Shown here one piece after another: positions 8,465 to 16,970 of a DNA stretch of 41,283 nucleotides. The position numbers and the translations under genes are program-made. The notes beneath the pieces are model-generated. The model saw only the letters and a program-made list of their open reading frames with translations. It was not told the DNA's origin and did not search any database. The DNA is taken from contig DCUB01000033.1 of assembly GCA_002329365.1 (NCBI GenBank), positions 1 to 41,283 on the forward strand. Reading direction: 5' to 3'. Each line of letters opens with the position of its first letter. Positions within the stretch are counted from its first letter, which is position 1. The DNA is from Ruminococcaceae bacterium UBA1425. Its GTDB lineage: Bacteria > Bacillota > Clostridia > Oscillospirales > Acutalibacteraceae.

Positions 8465-9496
8465 ATGCGCTCAACCGAAGAATTCAAAAAGCTTATATTT
8501 TCGCTATGCGACAGTAACGGCGTCAGCGGCGACGAGGAAGAAGCCGCGGCTGTGGTGTCGCGCGAGCTTTCGCGCTTTATGCCCGTCAAAACCGACACGC
8601 TGGGCAACGTTACAGGCGAGCGCGGCGGCTGCAAAACGCACATACTGCTCGACGCGCATCTTGACAGGATAGGCATGATTGTCACCTCCGTCGGCGACGA
8701 CGGCTTTATTATGGCTGCGCCGTGCGGCGGCGTCGACAGGCGCGTTCTGCCTGCCGCCGGGGTCATTATCCTCGGAAAGGAAAAGGTTTTCGGCGTCGTG
8801 ACGTCCACCCCGCCGCACCTTTCAAAGGGCGGAAAGGAAGTGCCCGACTTTGACGCTTTTTCCGTCGACACAGGTCTGTGCGGCGATAAGGCGAAGGAAC
8901 TGATTTCCCCGGGCGACAGAATTTTGTTAAAAACCAATCAGCGCAGACTAATAGGCAGCAGGATATCCTCCGCCGCGCTCGATAACAGGGCAGGCGTTGC
9001 GGCTGTTCTCCGCTGCCTTGAGATGCTTGAGGACAAAAAATCCGACTGTAAGCTGACGGTCCTCTTTTCCGTGCAGGAGGAGACAACGGGCGGCGGCGCC
9101 AAAACAGGCTCGTTTTCGTCCGATGCCGCCGAGTCGATAACGGTTGACGTCAGCTTCGCGGCGTCACCCGGCATACCCGCGGAAAAATCCGCACCGCTCG
9201 GCAACGGCGTTATGATAGGCTTCGCGCCTTCGCTTTGCCGCGAAATGTCAAAGGAGCTTGTAATGCTCGCGGAGGAAAACTCCATACCGTACAGCCGCGA
9301 CGTAATGGGCGGCGGAACGGGTACGAACGCGGAATCAGTCGCGTTTTCAAAGGGCGGCAAAAGGGCGGCGCTGCTGTCAATCCCCATAAGGAACATGCAC
9401 ACACCCGTAGAGGTCTGTGACGTCGAAGATATCGAAAACACGGCGCGTCTGATGTGCGCCTACATAATGAAAAAAGGGGGCGTCGTAAATGACTGA
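8465..9496 (+). CDS. M42 family metallopeptidase (first of a pair)
   Basis: A 343-residue zinc aminopeptidase of the M42 (glutamyl aminopeptidase/FrvX-like) family. The metal and catalytic residues appear in order: His in LLDAHLD, Asp in AALDNRAG, Glu-Glu in VQEETTGGG, Asp in ITVDVSFA and His in NMHTPVE. The start has AAAGGAG upstream. It overlaps the second M42 gene by 8 bp, so the two are translated together and may form a mixed oligomer (M42 enzymes make dodecamers). The 130 bp before it hold no recognised gene. Such enzymes trim peptides in the cytoplasm. The link to the neighbouring methyl-cycle genes is unclear. Confidence 0.9.
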   Translation: MRSTEEFKKLIFSLCDSNGVSGDEEEAAAVVSRELSRFMPVKTDTLGNVTGERGGCKTHILLDAHLDRIGMIVTSVGDDGFIMAAPCGGVDRRVLPAAGVIILGKEKVFGVVTSTPPHLSKGGKEVPDFDAFSVDTGLCGDKAKELISPGDRILLKTNQRRLIGSRISSAALDNRAGVAAVLRCLEMLEDKKSDCKLTVLFSVQEETTGGGAKTGSFSSDAAESITVDVSFAASPGIPAEKSAPLGNGVMIGFAPSLCREMSKELVMLAEENSIPYSRDVMGGGTGTNAESVAFSKGGKRAALLSIPIRNMHTPVEVCDVEDIENTARLMCAYIMKKGGVVND

Positions 9497-10508
9497 TACG
9501 CTTAAAGAGCTATGCTCGCTTTACGGCGTGTCCGGCAGGGAGGACAGCGTCCGAGAATATATAGTTTCGCAGCTTAGCCCCGACTGTGAATATTCCGTAG
9601 ACAATCCCGGCAATCTGCTTGTGTTTAAAAAGGGCAGAAAAAGACCGAAAAATACAGTAATGCTTGCGGCGCACATGGACGAGGTCGGATTTATCGTAAC
9701 ATACGTCACCGACGACGGTCTTCTTAAGTTTGACAACGTAGGCGGCATCGACGTTTCGGTAATGACGGGCCGAAGCGTCCGCGTGGGCGAGCGGCTTATT
9801 CCGGGAGTAATAGGCGTAAAGCCCGTTCACCTTTTGAAAGAGGAAGAAAAAAAGGAGTTCCCCGAAAGGGACAGCCTTTATATAGACATCGGCGCTAAAA
9901 GCCGCGCGGAGGCGGAGGAATTCGTTCTGCCCGGCGACTGCGCGTATTTTGACTCCGATTTTGTGACGTTCGGCGACGGGCTTATCAAGGCGCGTGCACT
10001 CGACGACAGGGCGGGCTGCGCCCTAATGCTCCGTATGCTCGCCGACGAGTTGGAGTACGACACATGGTTCGCGTTCACGACGCAGGAGGAAACGGGCACG
10101 GGCGGCGCGCAGGCGGCGGCTTACACGATAGACCCCGCCTACGCTATTGTGCTTGAGACCACGACAGCCGCCGACATAGCGGGAGTAGAGGGCGAAAAAA
10201 GAGTGTGCGAATTAGGCGGCGGGCCTGTAATATCGTTCATGGACAAACGCACCGTTTACAGCCGTGAGCTTTACGGCGCGGCGTTTGAGCATGCAAAAGC
10301 AAACGGCATAAAGGCGCAGGCAAAGACACAGGTGGCGGGCGGCAACGACGCGGGAGTTATATTCAAATCAAGGGGCGGCGTTTCTGTTCTCGCTGTTTCC
10401 CTGCCCTGCCGTTATCTACACTCGCCCTCGTGCGTCATAAAGGAGTCCGACATGCAGGAAACCTACAGGCTCGTAAAGCTTCTCGCGGAGGATTTTTCCG
10501 TAAGATGA
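9489..10508 (+). CDS. M42 family metallopeptidase (second of a pair)
   Basis: A 339-residue M42 peptidase with the full ligand series: AAHMDEVG, ALDDRAGC, TQEETGTGGA, a Glu in VLETTTAAD where the first copy has Asp, and YLHSPS near the C-terminus. The Asp/Glu difference at the metal-binding carboxylate marks two distinct M42 subtypes rather than a recent duplication. Translation is coupled both ways: it starts inside the end of the first M42 gene and its TGA overlaps the ATG of the GNAT gene (ATGA at 10505-10508). Confidence 0.9.
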   Translation: MTDTLKELCSLYGVSGREDSVREYIVSQLSPDCEYSVDNPGNLLVFKKGRKRPKNTVMLAAHMDEVGFIVTYVTDDGLLKFDNVGGIDVSVMTGRSVRVGERLIPGVIGVKPVHLLKEEEKKEFPERDSLYIDIGAKSRAEAEEFVLPGDCAYFDSDFVTFGDGLIKARALDDRAGCALMLRMLADELEYDTWFAFTTQEETGTGGAQAAAYTIDPAYAIVLETTTAADIAGVEGEKRVCELGGGPVISFMDKRTVYSRELYGAAFEHAKANGIKAQAKTQVAGGNDAGVIFKSRGGVSVLAVSLPCRYLHSPSCVIKESDMQETYRLVKLLAEDFSVR

Positions 10509-11257
10509 TAACCTCCGACACAACAGGGCTTGACATATTTTGCGGGCGCGACGTGTTCGGCACGCGGATTGCCGCATACTACAAGGCTTACAAGGACATA
10601 GGCGGCGCACGGTTCTTTGTTCAGCGAAACGCGTCCGGCGAAGTCACCGCGGCTATATCGGATGTCGGCGGAGCCGTGACGCTTTGCTGTTCCGAAGGCT
10701 CCGGTTTCGACGAGCTTTCATCCGTGCTGAAATTTTGCGGGGCAAAAAGCGTCATGTGCGGCGGTGAATACGGCGATAAGCTAAAGCTAATAAAAACAGG
10801 CTACGGCAGCATCGTCGAAGCGCCCGCCGGCATCGTCGCGGGGGCAAATGTTGTTTATGTCACAAGTGCAAGCGAAGCGTTCAGCTTTAAAGGCGTTTAC
10901 GATACTCTGAACGCGTGCGGCTTTATTACGGGCGGCTATCCCGGCTGGCTCGCGGACATTTCACTGCGAATCCGCAGAGGTACGGCGGAAATGCTAATAA
11001 TAACCGACGGCGACACTGTTGCCGCCACGGCTTCGGCGCTGTTTGTCACGGAAGAAGCCGTCCTGCTGGGCGCCGTCGGCACTATGCCCGAATACAGGGG
11101 CAGGGGCTACGCAGGGGCGCTTGTCCGCGCGCTTGCCTCGGAACACACGTCGAGCGGGCGTCGGACGGAGCTGCTGTGCGAGCCGCACAGATTAAGCTTT
11201 TACACGTCGCTCGGGTTTTGCGAAACGGGAAAGTGGTTTGCGGGAACGGTTTCTTAG
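10505..11257 (+). CDS. GNAT family N-acetyltransferase
   Basis: A 250-residue protein whose C-terminal third carries the GNAT acetyl-CoA motif: VGTMPEYRGRGYAG (Q/RxxGxG/A type) followed by LSFYTSLGF. The N-terminal part is unassigned and may be a degenerate second GNAT fold. The frame is open from 10430, but the ATG at 10505 overlaps the stop of the preceding M42 gene in an ATGA arrangement, which I take as the true start. It probably acetylates a small amine or peptide produced by the peptidases (inference). Confidence 0.8.
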   Translation: MITSDTTGLDIFCGRDVFGTRIAAYYKAYKDIGGARFFVQRNASGEVTAAISDVGGAVTLCCSEGSGFDELSSVLKFCGAKSVMCGGEYGDKLKLIKTGYGSIVEAPAGIVAGANVVYVTSASEAFSFKGVYDTLNACGFITGGYPGWLADISLRIRRGTAEMLIITDGDTVAATASALFVTEEAVLLGAVGTMPEYRGRGYAGALVRALASEHTSSGRRTELLCEPHRLSFYTSLGFCETGKWFAGTVS

Positions 11258-11297
11258 CTTTATAAGTGTTAATATATGCCTGCCGTAAACCTATGAA

Positions 11298-11373
11298 AGA
11301 TTCTTCGCTTCGCTCAGAATGACAATGTTCTTTCTCTTATGTCATCCTGAGGCGCAATGTGCCGAAGGATCTT
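11298..11373. repeat. Two interspersed repeat copies, family A1 (inverted) and A2
   Basis: 11298-11323 is the reverse complement of the unit GTCATTCTGAGCGAAGCGAA plus GAATCT (a variant of the 3299 array). 11341-11373 is GTCATCCTGAGGCGCAATGT followed by GCCGAAGGATCTT. The two face each other in the gap between the GNAT gene and the PLP protein gene. Confidence 0.85.
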
Positions 11374-11477
11374 GAGTGAACATATTTCAGCCTTATGGGG
11401 AGCTTATCATTTCCTGCGGAACGCATGAATGCGTCCCCTGCCGTAAGGCTTTCAAAAACTGTGCGGAGATTGTTTTA

Positions 11478-12740
11478 ATGAGCATAATAAAAATCGACGT
11501 CGAAACCGAAAGGCTTGTTGAACGGGCAACGGCAAGAATAAAGCCGCAGCTTGAAAAAATCGACAGGATAACGGAACAAAACCAGTTAAAGGTGCTTAAC
11601 GCCTTTAGGGAAAACAAAGTAAGCGAACAGCACTTTGCCGAAACAACGGGTTACGGCTACGGCGACAGAGGGCGCGTGGTGCTCGACAGCGTTTTTGCCC
11701 GGTCGGTCGGCGCCGAGGCGGCAATTGTGCGCCATACGTTCACCTGCGGCACACACGCGCTTACAGTCGCGCTTTTCGGACTTCTGCGCCCCGGCGACAA
11801 AATGCTTTGCGTCACCGGCGAGCCATACGACACGATACGCCCCACAATAGGCATCGGCGGCGAGAGCGGCAGAGGCTCTTTAAAGGATTTCGGCATAGAA
11901 TACCGCCAGACGGAGCTTGACAAAGACGGCAGGCCCGATTTTGAGGCCATATCAAGGGCTCTTGACAAAGAGGAGTTCAAGCTTGTATATATACAGCGTT
12001 CAAGGGGCTACACGCTGCGCCCCTCGCTTTCCGTGGAAACGATAGGTGATATAGTAAAAACAGTCCGCGAAAAAAGCGGCGCGTATATTATGGTCGACAA
12101 CTGCTACGGCGAGTTTGTCGAAACGCGCGAGCCTCTCGAAGCGGGGGCGGACATAATAGCAGGCTCGCTTATAAAAAACCCCGGCGGCGGTCTTGCGAGA
12201 AACGGCGGGTATATCGCCGGAAAAAGGGAGCCTTTGGAGCTTTGCGCGTGCAGGGCGACTACTCCCGGGCTCGGTGCGGAGGTCGGCGCGAGCCTCGGCA
12301 CGCTGCGTTCAATGTTCATGGGGCTTTTCAACGCCCCGCACGTCACGGGCGAGGCTCTTAAAACAGCGGTGTTCGCCGCCGCGTTGTTTGAGGAACTGGG
12401 CTTTGAGTCAAGCCCCACGTCAGCAGAGGAACGGTATGATATAATACAGGCTATAAAGCTCGGAGGCGCCGAAAACCTTATTGCCTTCTGCCGCGGAATC
12501 CAAAGCGGCTCCCCCGTGGATTCTTATGTCACGCCCGAGCCGTGGGACATGCCCGGCTACGACAGCAAGGTTATTATGGCCGCAGGCGCGTTCGTTTCCG
12601 GCTCGTCCATTGAGCTTTCGGCAGACGCTCCGCTCCGCGAGCCCTACGCCGTCTGGCTTCAGGGAGGGCTTAATTTCCACAGCGCGAAATTCGGCGTAAC
12701 ACTCGCCGCGCATGCGGTTAAAGACGCTTTAAAGCGGTGA
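11478..12740 (+). CDS. Methionine gamma-lyase family protein (PF06838, PLP-dependent)
   Basis: A 420-residue fold-type I PLP enzyme of the Firmicutes family once called aluminium resistance protein. Marks are FAETTGYGYGDRGR near the N-terminus, the TCGTHALTVALFGLLRPGD cofactor-phosphate region, MVDNCYGEF (Asp binding the pyridine ring) and GSLIKNPGGG, whose Lys is the likely Schiff-base residue. The frame runs upstream to 11376 through a repeat; ATG 11478 has GGAG 9 bp upstream and starts at the conserved region. Biochemistry of the family is poorly established; a C-S lyase on methionine or homocysteine would suit its place beside the AhcY homologue (inference). Confidence 0.87.
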   Translation: MSIIKIDVETERLVERATARIKPQLEKIDRITEQNQLKVLNAFRENKVSEQHFAETTGYGYGDRGRVVLDSVFARSVGAEAAIVRHTFTCGTHALTVALFGLLRPGDKMLCVTGEPYDTIRPTIGIGGESGRGSLKDFGIEYRQTELDKDGRPDFEAISRALDKEEFKLVYIQRSRGYTLRPSLSVETIGDIVKTVREKSGAYIMVDNCYGEFVETREPLEAGADIIAGSLIKNPGGGLARNGGYIAGKREPLELCACRATTPGLGAEVGASLGTLRSMFMGLFNAPHVTGEALKTAVFAAALFEELGFESSPTSAEERYDIIQAIKLGGAENLIAFCRGIQSGSPVDSYVTPEPWDMPGYDSKVIMAAGAFVSGSSIELSADAPLREPYAVWLQGGLNFHSAKFGVTLAAHAVKDALKR

Positions 12741-12790
12741 ATTAATGGACTCGCGGAAGAAGATGAATACTACGCAAAGGATTGATATAA

Positions 12791-14041
12791 GTGTACGACA
12801 TCCTTGATATCTCGCTCGCGCCGTCCGGCAGACAGAAAATAGAATGGGTAAAGCGGCACATGCCCCTTTTAAACGGGCTTTTAAGGGAGTTTTCCGAAAC
12901 AAAGCCGTTTTCGGGGCTGCGCGTCGCTTTATCGGTGCACCTTGAGGCAAAAACGGCTTATCTGTGCCTTGTCCTCGCGGCGGGCGGGGCCGAGATGTTT
13001 GTCACGGGCAGCAATCCGCTTTCGACGCAGGACGACGTCGCCGCCGCGCTGGCTTTAGAGGGGCTTAATGTTTTTGCCCGTCACGGCGTTTCGGCGGAGG
13101 GCTATAAGGAACATCTTAAAAGTGTAATCGAGTCGGCGCCGAACATCATAATCGACGACGGCGGCGACCTTGTGAACCTTATACACAATGAATATCCGCA
13201 GCTTATCCCGAATGTCATCGGCGGCTGTGAGGAAACGACGACGGGCATAATGCGCCTTGCCGCGATGGAACGTGAGGGAAAACTCCGCTTCCCCATGATT
13301 GCCGTCAACAACGCGCGCTGCAAGTTTCTTTTCGACAACCGTTACGGCACAGGTCAGTCCGTATGGGACGGCATAAACAGAACGACAAATCTTATAGTCG
13401 CCGGCAAAAAGGTAGTGGTCGCCGGCTACGGCTGGTGCGGCAAGGGCGTCGCATTAAGGGCAAAGGGCTTCGGCGCGGAGGTCATAGTTACAGAAATAGA
13501 CCCCGTCAAGGCGCTTGAGGCGCACATGGACGGCTTTTCCGTAATGCCCATGCGGGAGGCGGCAAAAATCGGCGACCTTTTCATAACAGTTACGGGCTGC
13601 TGCGAGGTTATAACGCGCCGCCACTTTGAAGTGATGAAGGACGGCGCCATTCTGTGCAACGCCGGCCATTTCAATGTAGAGGTAGACGTCGAATACCTCG
13701 AAAAAATCGCCGTTTCCGTCACGGAGCAGCGGAAGAACATCAAGGGCTACACGCTAAAAAACGGACGCTGCATCAGTGTGATAGCCGAGGGCAGGCTTGT
13801 GAACCTTGCCGCGGGCGACGGTCATCCCGCCGAGATAATGGACATGAGCTTTGCAATACAGGCTTTAAGCGCGCTCTACCTTGTCAGGAACAGGGACAAG
13901 GGGCTTTTGCCCTCTCTCATGCCCGTTCCGGATGAAACCGACAACGAAGTGGCTGAAAGAAAGCTCTCTTTCTGCGGGCTTTCTATTGACACGCTGACAA
14001 AAAAGCAGAAAGAATATCTAAGCTCGTCAGAAATACAGTGA
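12791..14041 (+). CDS. ahcY: AhcY-family hydrolase, likely S-inosylhomocysteine-type variant
   Basis: A 416-residue NAD-dependent homologue of adenosylhomocysteinase, which splits SAH to adenosine and homocysteine. Family marks: NPLSTQDDVAAAL, IIDDGGDL, GGCEETTTGI, the catalytic Lys and Asp in KFLFDNRYG and the NAD motif VVAGYGWCGKG. The base-recognition motif, HxTx(Q/E)T in known SAH hydrolases, reads H50-L-E-A-K54-T, the form I recall from archaeal S-inosylhomocysteine hydrolases. The C-terminus ends soon after LTKKQKEYL and lacks the usual HYRY tail, as in short archaeal or Thermotoga proteins. GTG start with AAAGG 10 bp upstream. With the deaminase at 7042 it could complete a SAH to SIH to inosine plus homocysteine route. 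Confidence 0.88.
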   Translation: MYDILDISLAPSGRQKIEWVKRHMPLLNGLLREFSETKPFSGLRVALSVHLEAKTAYLCLVLAAGGAEMFVTGSNPLSTQDDVAAALALEGLNVFARHGVSAEGYKEHLKSVIESAPNIIIDDGGDLVNLIHNEYPQLIPNVIGGCEETTTGIMRLAAMEREGKLRFPMIAVNNARCKFLFDNRYGTGQSVWDGINRTTNLIVAGKKVVVAGYGWCGKGVALRAKGFGAEVIVTEIDPVKALEAHMDGFSVMPMREAAKIGDLFITVTGCCEVITRRHFEVMKDGAILCNAGHFNVEVDVEYLEKIAVSVTEQRKNIKGYTLKNGRCISVIAEGRLVNLAAGDGHPAEIMDMSFAIQALSALYLVRNRDKGLLPSLMPVPDETDNEVAERKLSFCGLSIDTLTKKQKEYLSSSEIQ

Positions 14042-14053
14042 GGTGTGTTAAAG

Positions 14054-14719
14054 GTGATTAAGATTTCTCCTTCCGTGCTTTCGAGCGATTTTTCAATCCT
14101 CGGCGCGGAGGCCGCGCGGATGGAAAAAAGCGGAGCCGACATGCTGCATCTTGACGTGATGGACGGCAGCTTTGTGCCCAACATTACCTTTGGCGCGCCC
14201 GTTATTTCGGCAATAAAAAAATGCACTCCGCTTAAGTTCGACGTGCATCTTATGATTGACAAGCCCCTGCGTTTTATTAAGGATTTCGCGCAGGCGGGAG
14301 CCGATATTATAACCTTTCACACCGAGGCAGGCTCGCCCGTTTACGAAACAATTGAAAAGATACGCTCCTTCGGCTGCGTTCCGTCGCTTTGCGTCCGCCC
14401 CTCCACAAGCGTTGAGGAGGTGTTCCCCTTCCTTGACAAAATCGGCATGGTGCTTGTTATGACGGTGGAGCCGGGCTTCGGCGGACAGCCGTTTATTGAG
14501 GATATGCTGCCGAAAATTGCACAGCTTCGTCACGAGTGCAAAAAGCGCGGCTTGGCAGTCGACATTGAGGTCGACGGCGGCATCAATGAAGAAACGGCAT
14601 CATTAGCGGCATCAAACGGTGCTAATGTAATGGTGGCGGGCAGCTTTGTTTTCAAGGCTCCCGACGCGGCCGAGGCGATTTCACGCATACGCTCCGCGGC
14701 GGAAAAGGCGTATGAGTGA
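14054..14719 (+). CDS. rpe: Ribulose-phosphate 3-epimerase
   Basis: A 221-residue TIM-barrel epimerase interconverting ribulose 5-phosphate and xylulose 5-phosphate. Hallmarks: KISPSVLSSDF at the N-terminus, MLHLDVMDGSFVPNITFG (metal site and catalytic Asp), KFDVHLMI, VMTVEPGFGGQPF and the phosphate-binding VDGGI and VAGSFVF strands. The frame opens at GTG 14045, but GTG 14054 follows GAGGTG at 14040-14045 with normal spacing and gives the standard N-terminus. It follows the AhcY gene by a few bases. Pentose phosphate made from inosine-derived ribose could feed this enzyme, which would fit the neighbourhood (inference). Confidence 0.95.
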   Translation: MIKISPSVLSSDFSILGAEAARMEKSGADMLHLDVMDGSFVPNITFGAPVISAIKKCTPLKFDVHLMIDKPLRFIKDFAQAGADIITFHTEAGSPVYETIEKIRSFGCVPSLCVRPSTSVEEVFPFLDKIGMVLVMTVEPGFGGQPFIEDMLPKIAQLRHECKKRGLAVDIEVDGGINEETASLAASNGANVMVAGSFVFKAPDAAEAISRIRSAAEKAYE

Positions 14720-14993
14720 TACGTGAGAGAGATAAGGCACAAATGGATTTACCTAATCGAAAGTCACCGCGGCTTTACAAGTATGATTACAGTAGTAGCG
14801 GCGCATACTTCGTGACAATATGTTCGTATGAAAAAAAGCACCTTTTCGGCGAAATCAGTCAGGGCACGGTTGTATATAGTGCTATTGGTGACATAGCATG
14901 CAAGGAAATATATGTAACAAATGAATTAAGGGATAATATTGAAATAACAAAATTTGTGTTATGCCGAATCACATACACATGATCATTGAAATA

Positions 14994-15017
14994 GCAGGGA
15001 CACGGCGCGCCGTGTCC
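14994..15017. repeat. REP-like palindrome, family B, in the RAYT remnant
   Basis: GCAG tetranucleotide (14994-14997) followed by the perfect 20-bp palindrome GGACACGGCGCGCCGTGTCC. Confidence 0.9.
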
Positions 15018-15143
15018 GGAAATGAACAGTATGAAGCGTTTTCAAAACCAACATGTCAGTCAGTACCATCCGTAATCCGTGCCTATAAATCGGCTGTGTC
15101 CAAAAAAGCACACGAATTATCCAGACTAAACGTACCACCAAAC

Positions 15144-15167
15144 GGACACGGCACGCCGTGTCCCTAC
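15144..15167. repeat. REP-like palindrome, family B, opposite orientation
   Basis: GGACACGGCACGCCGTGTCC (one base off the consensus) followed by CTAC, the complement of the GTAG flank seen at other copies. It lies inside the RAYT remnant. Confidence 0.9.
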
Positions 15168-15215
15168 GGAATAATTCTGCGGCAACTGTTTACTGATATA
15201 CCGAAAAATCAGTAT

Positions 15216-15239
15216 GTAGGGACACGGCGTGTCGTGTCT
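15216..15239. repeat. REP-like palindrome, family B, degenerate copy
   Basis: GTAG (15216-15219) then GGACACGGCGTGTCGTGTCT, a decayed copy at the end of the RAYT remnant. Confidence 0.8.
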
Positions 15240-15267
15240 GGCAATTAGCAGATATTCTTTCGTTTCA

Positions 15268-15840
15268 TCACATCGTCAGCTTCTGTATCGCGTCATCCTC
15301 CGCAAGCAGGTTCCAATGCTCCCTTGTAAACTCCGCAAAAAGCGCGCCGCTGCAGCAGCCGCTGCAATATTCCGAAAACAAATTTTTCAGCCACTGGTGG
15401 CGGCAGTCCGACGACACTATCAGGCGGTACCTCCCGTCGCACTCAAAAAGGCTGCTTTTCGGCAGCACCTCGCCCGAAACGCTAACCGCTTCGGCGCACG
15501 ACGTCAGCGTATCGACCGTGTCAAAATCGAACGACATTACATGTTCCTTCTTAATCTGGAATATATTCCTCCGTCCGTCCGCTCTTAGCCCGTCGTCAAG
15601 CACGGTAAAATATATAACACAGCCGCCCGACGGCTTCGGCAGAGCTTCAATAAGCATTTTCCCCGACGGGTCGATATCACGCCCGAGCGTTTGTCTCGCA
15701 CGGTCAAGAAGCGTCCATATCACGCGTCTTGTTTCTATGTTGGAATAATCCATCCTTTCATATGTAATGTCAAGCTCCGACATATCGTCCGTTGTCAGCT
15801 CGACTACAATCTTGTTTTCCTGAGGCGCCTCGATTTTCAA
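15268..15840 (-). CDS. mecA: MecA-like adaptor protein
   Basis: A 190-residue protein resembling MecA, the adaptor that delivers substrates to the ClpC/ClpP protease in Firmicutes. The N-terminal MKIE...ENKIVVELTTDDMSELDI stretch and the ALPKPSGGCVIYFTV strand match the family layout of an N-terminal target-binding domain and a C-terminal ClpC-binding domain (from about residue 105). The start is a TTG preceded by GGGGGAG. The C-terminal half has a cysteine cluster (CSGCC near residue 168) that is not usual in MecA. It is transcribed away from the Rnf-like genes from a shared 119-bp region. Confidence 0.75.
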   Translation of the reverse strand: MKIEAPQENKIVVELTTDDMSELDITYERMDYSNIETRRVIWTLLDRARQTLGRDIDPSGKMLIEALPKPSGGCVIYFTVLDDGLRADGRRNIFQIKKEHVMSFDFDTVDTLTSCAEAVSVSGEVLPKSSLFECDGRYRLIVSSDCRHQWLKNLFSEYCSGCCSGALFAEFTREHWNLLAEDDAIQKLTM

Positions 15841-15867
15841 GCAATCTCCCCCTTTAAAAACCGCCTG

Positions 15868-15896
15868 TTGCCACGGCGGCTGATACCTACTAATAT
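15868..15896 (+). promoter_or_regulatory. Predicted sigma-A promoter for the Rnf-like operon
   Basis: -35 TTGCCA (15868-15873), 17-bp spacer, -10 TAATAT (15891-15896), about 64 bp before the first gene. A CCGCC/GGCGG inverted repeat (15861-15879) overlaps the -35 box and could be an operator, but this is unsupported by other copies. Confidence 0.45.
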
Positions 15897-15959
15897 AATA
15901 TTATCTGACAGCCACTTATGCAATGAATAAAATATGGAATACAAAAAAGAGGTGATAAT

Positions 15960-16970
15960 TTGGCGGTAAAAACGGTTATTAAGCCGGACAGGCAGGAGCG
16001 CTCATTTTATTTTGACATGCTCGCTATTCTCGTTCTCCCGGCTGTAATGGCGTGGTATTACTACGGCGGCGCTGCTCTGCGGCTCGTCGCTATATGTATG
16101 CTGACGGGCACTCTGAGCGAAACAGCGGGAGCTTTTTTCATGCGCTGCCCGCGCTGCCTGCGCGACTGCAATTCGCTGTTCATAGGCGCCGCTACGGCTC
16201 TTATGCTGCCGGCGGATTTTCCGCCCTTAGCCGCTGCCGCCGGCGTCGCCTTTGCCGTGCTTGCCGTGAAGATGCCGTTCGGAGGCACCGATTTTTCACC
16301 GTTTACACCCGTCGCGGCAGGTTATTCGTTCATGTGCCTGTGCTGGCCTGATAAAATCTTCAGCTATCCGGTCCTCGACACCGGCACGGGGTACGTCAAA
16401 GGCTCGTCGCTTGCTAATATGCTGTCCGTCAACACCTCGATAAGACCAAACACGATAAACGTTTTCGATATATTAACCGGCAGCGTGCCCGGCGCCGCCG
16501 GAGTCACCTGCATAATAGTTCTGCTCGGCTCTGCAGTCTGCCTCGCATTTGTAAGGCGCAGGGCGCTTATAAACTCGGCCGGCTTTGTCGCCGCCTGCGC
16601 CGTAATGGCGTTGCTGTTTCCGAGAGTCTACTCCGAAAACGCGCGGCTTGTTTCGCTTCTTATGGAGCTTTGCTCCGGGCTACTTATGTTCTCCGCCGTG
16701 TTTATCGTCACAGACCCTGCAACATCGCCGGAAAGGCCGCTTCACCGCTTTATTTACGGTGCTTTTGCCGGCGCTGTGTGCATGCTCCTTCGCTATTTCG
16801 GCAAGTTCGAGGAAGGCGTTTTCTTCGCCGTGCTGATGGCAAACGCCGCGTGGCCTCCGCTTCAGGAAAGGCTGCTGCGCCGCGAAAAGAAACGCGCTCT
16901 CAGGAAAAAGGTAAAGCAGCGCGCAAGGGCGTCCTCCGCCCGTGGAAGGGAGGCGGCGGAAAATGCCTGA
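15960..16970 (+). CDS. rnfD: RnfD/NqrB-like membrane protein lacking the canonical FMN site
   Basis: A 336-residue polytopic membrane protein aligned along its length with RnfD, the flavin-bearing membrane subunit of the Rnf ion-pumping ferredoxin:NAD complex. Conserved stretches: CNSLFIGAATALMLP, FGGTDFSPFTPVAAGY, VFDILTGSVPGAAG, VFIVTDPATSP and EEGVFFAVLMANAAWP. The flavinylation motif of true RnfD (S/T-x-A-T-P-L, FMN on Thr) aligns with K-G-S-S-L ending at Ser150: Thr is Ser and the Pro is lost. A basic tail (KKRALRKKVKQR) is cytoplasmic. TTG start after AGAGGTG. Its TGA overlaps the next ATG. Redox function is doubtful. Confidence 0.85.
   Translation: MAVKTVIKPDRQERSFYFDMLAILVLPAVMAWYYYGGAALRLVAICMLTGTLSETAGAFFMRCPRCLRDCNSLFIGAATALMLPADFPPLAAAAGVAFAVLAVKMPFGGTDFSPFTPVAAGYSFMCLCWPDKIFSYPVLDTGTGYVKGSSLANMLSVNTSIRPNTINVFDILTGSVPGAAGVTCIIVLLGSAVCLAFVRRRALINSAGFVAACAVMALLFPRVYSENARLVSLLMELCSGLLMFSAVFIVTDPATSPERPLHRFIYGAFAGAVCMLLRYFGKFEEGVFFAVLMANAAWPPLQERLLRREKKRALRKKVKQRARASSARGREAAENA

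Larger units (their letters stand above)
14743..15248 (+). pseudogene. REP-associated tyrosine transposase (RAYT, Y1/IS200-like), frameshifted and truncated
   Basis: The N-terminal part reads MDLPNRKSPRLYKYDYSSSG followed by AYFVTICSYEKKHLFG, the classic RAYT opening. Around 14958-14963 the frame must shift: one frame ends shortly after KFVL, and the next continues as MPNHIHMII, which holds the HxH (HUH) metal motif. The tail has SVIRAYKSAVSKKAHE, typical of RAYT, but then stops without the usual WQR...YDHIIR end, so about 50 residues are missing. A one-base deletion explains the shift. Three REP-like palindromes (14998, 15144, 15220) lie inside the coding sequence. Inactive by inspection, though related copies elsewhere could act on the repeats. 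Confidence 0.85.
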
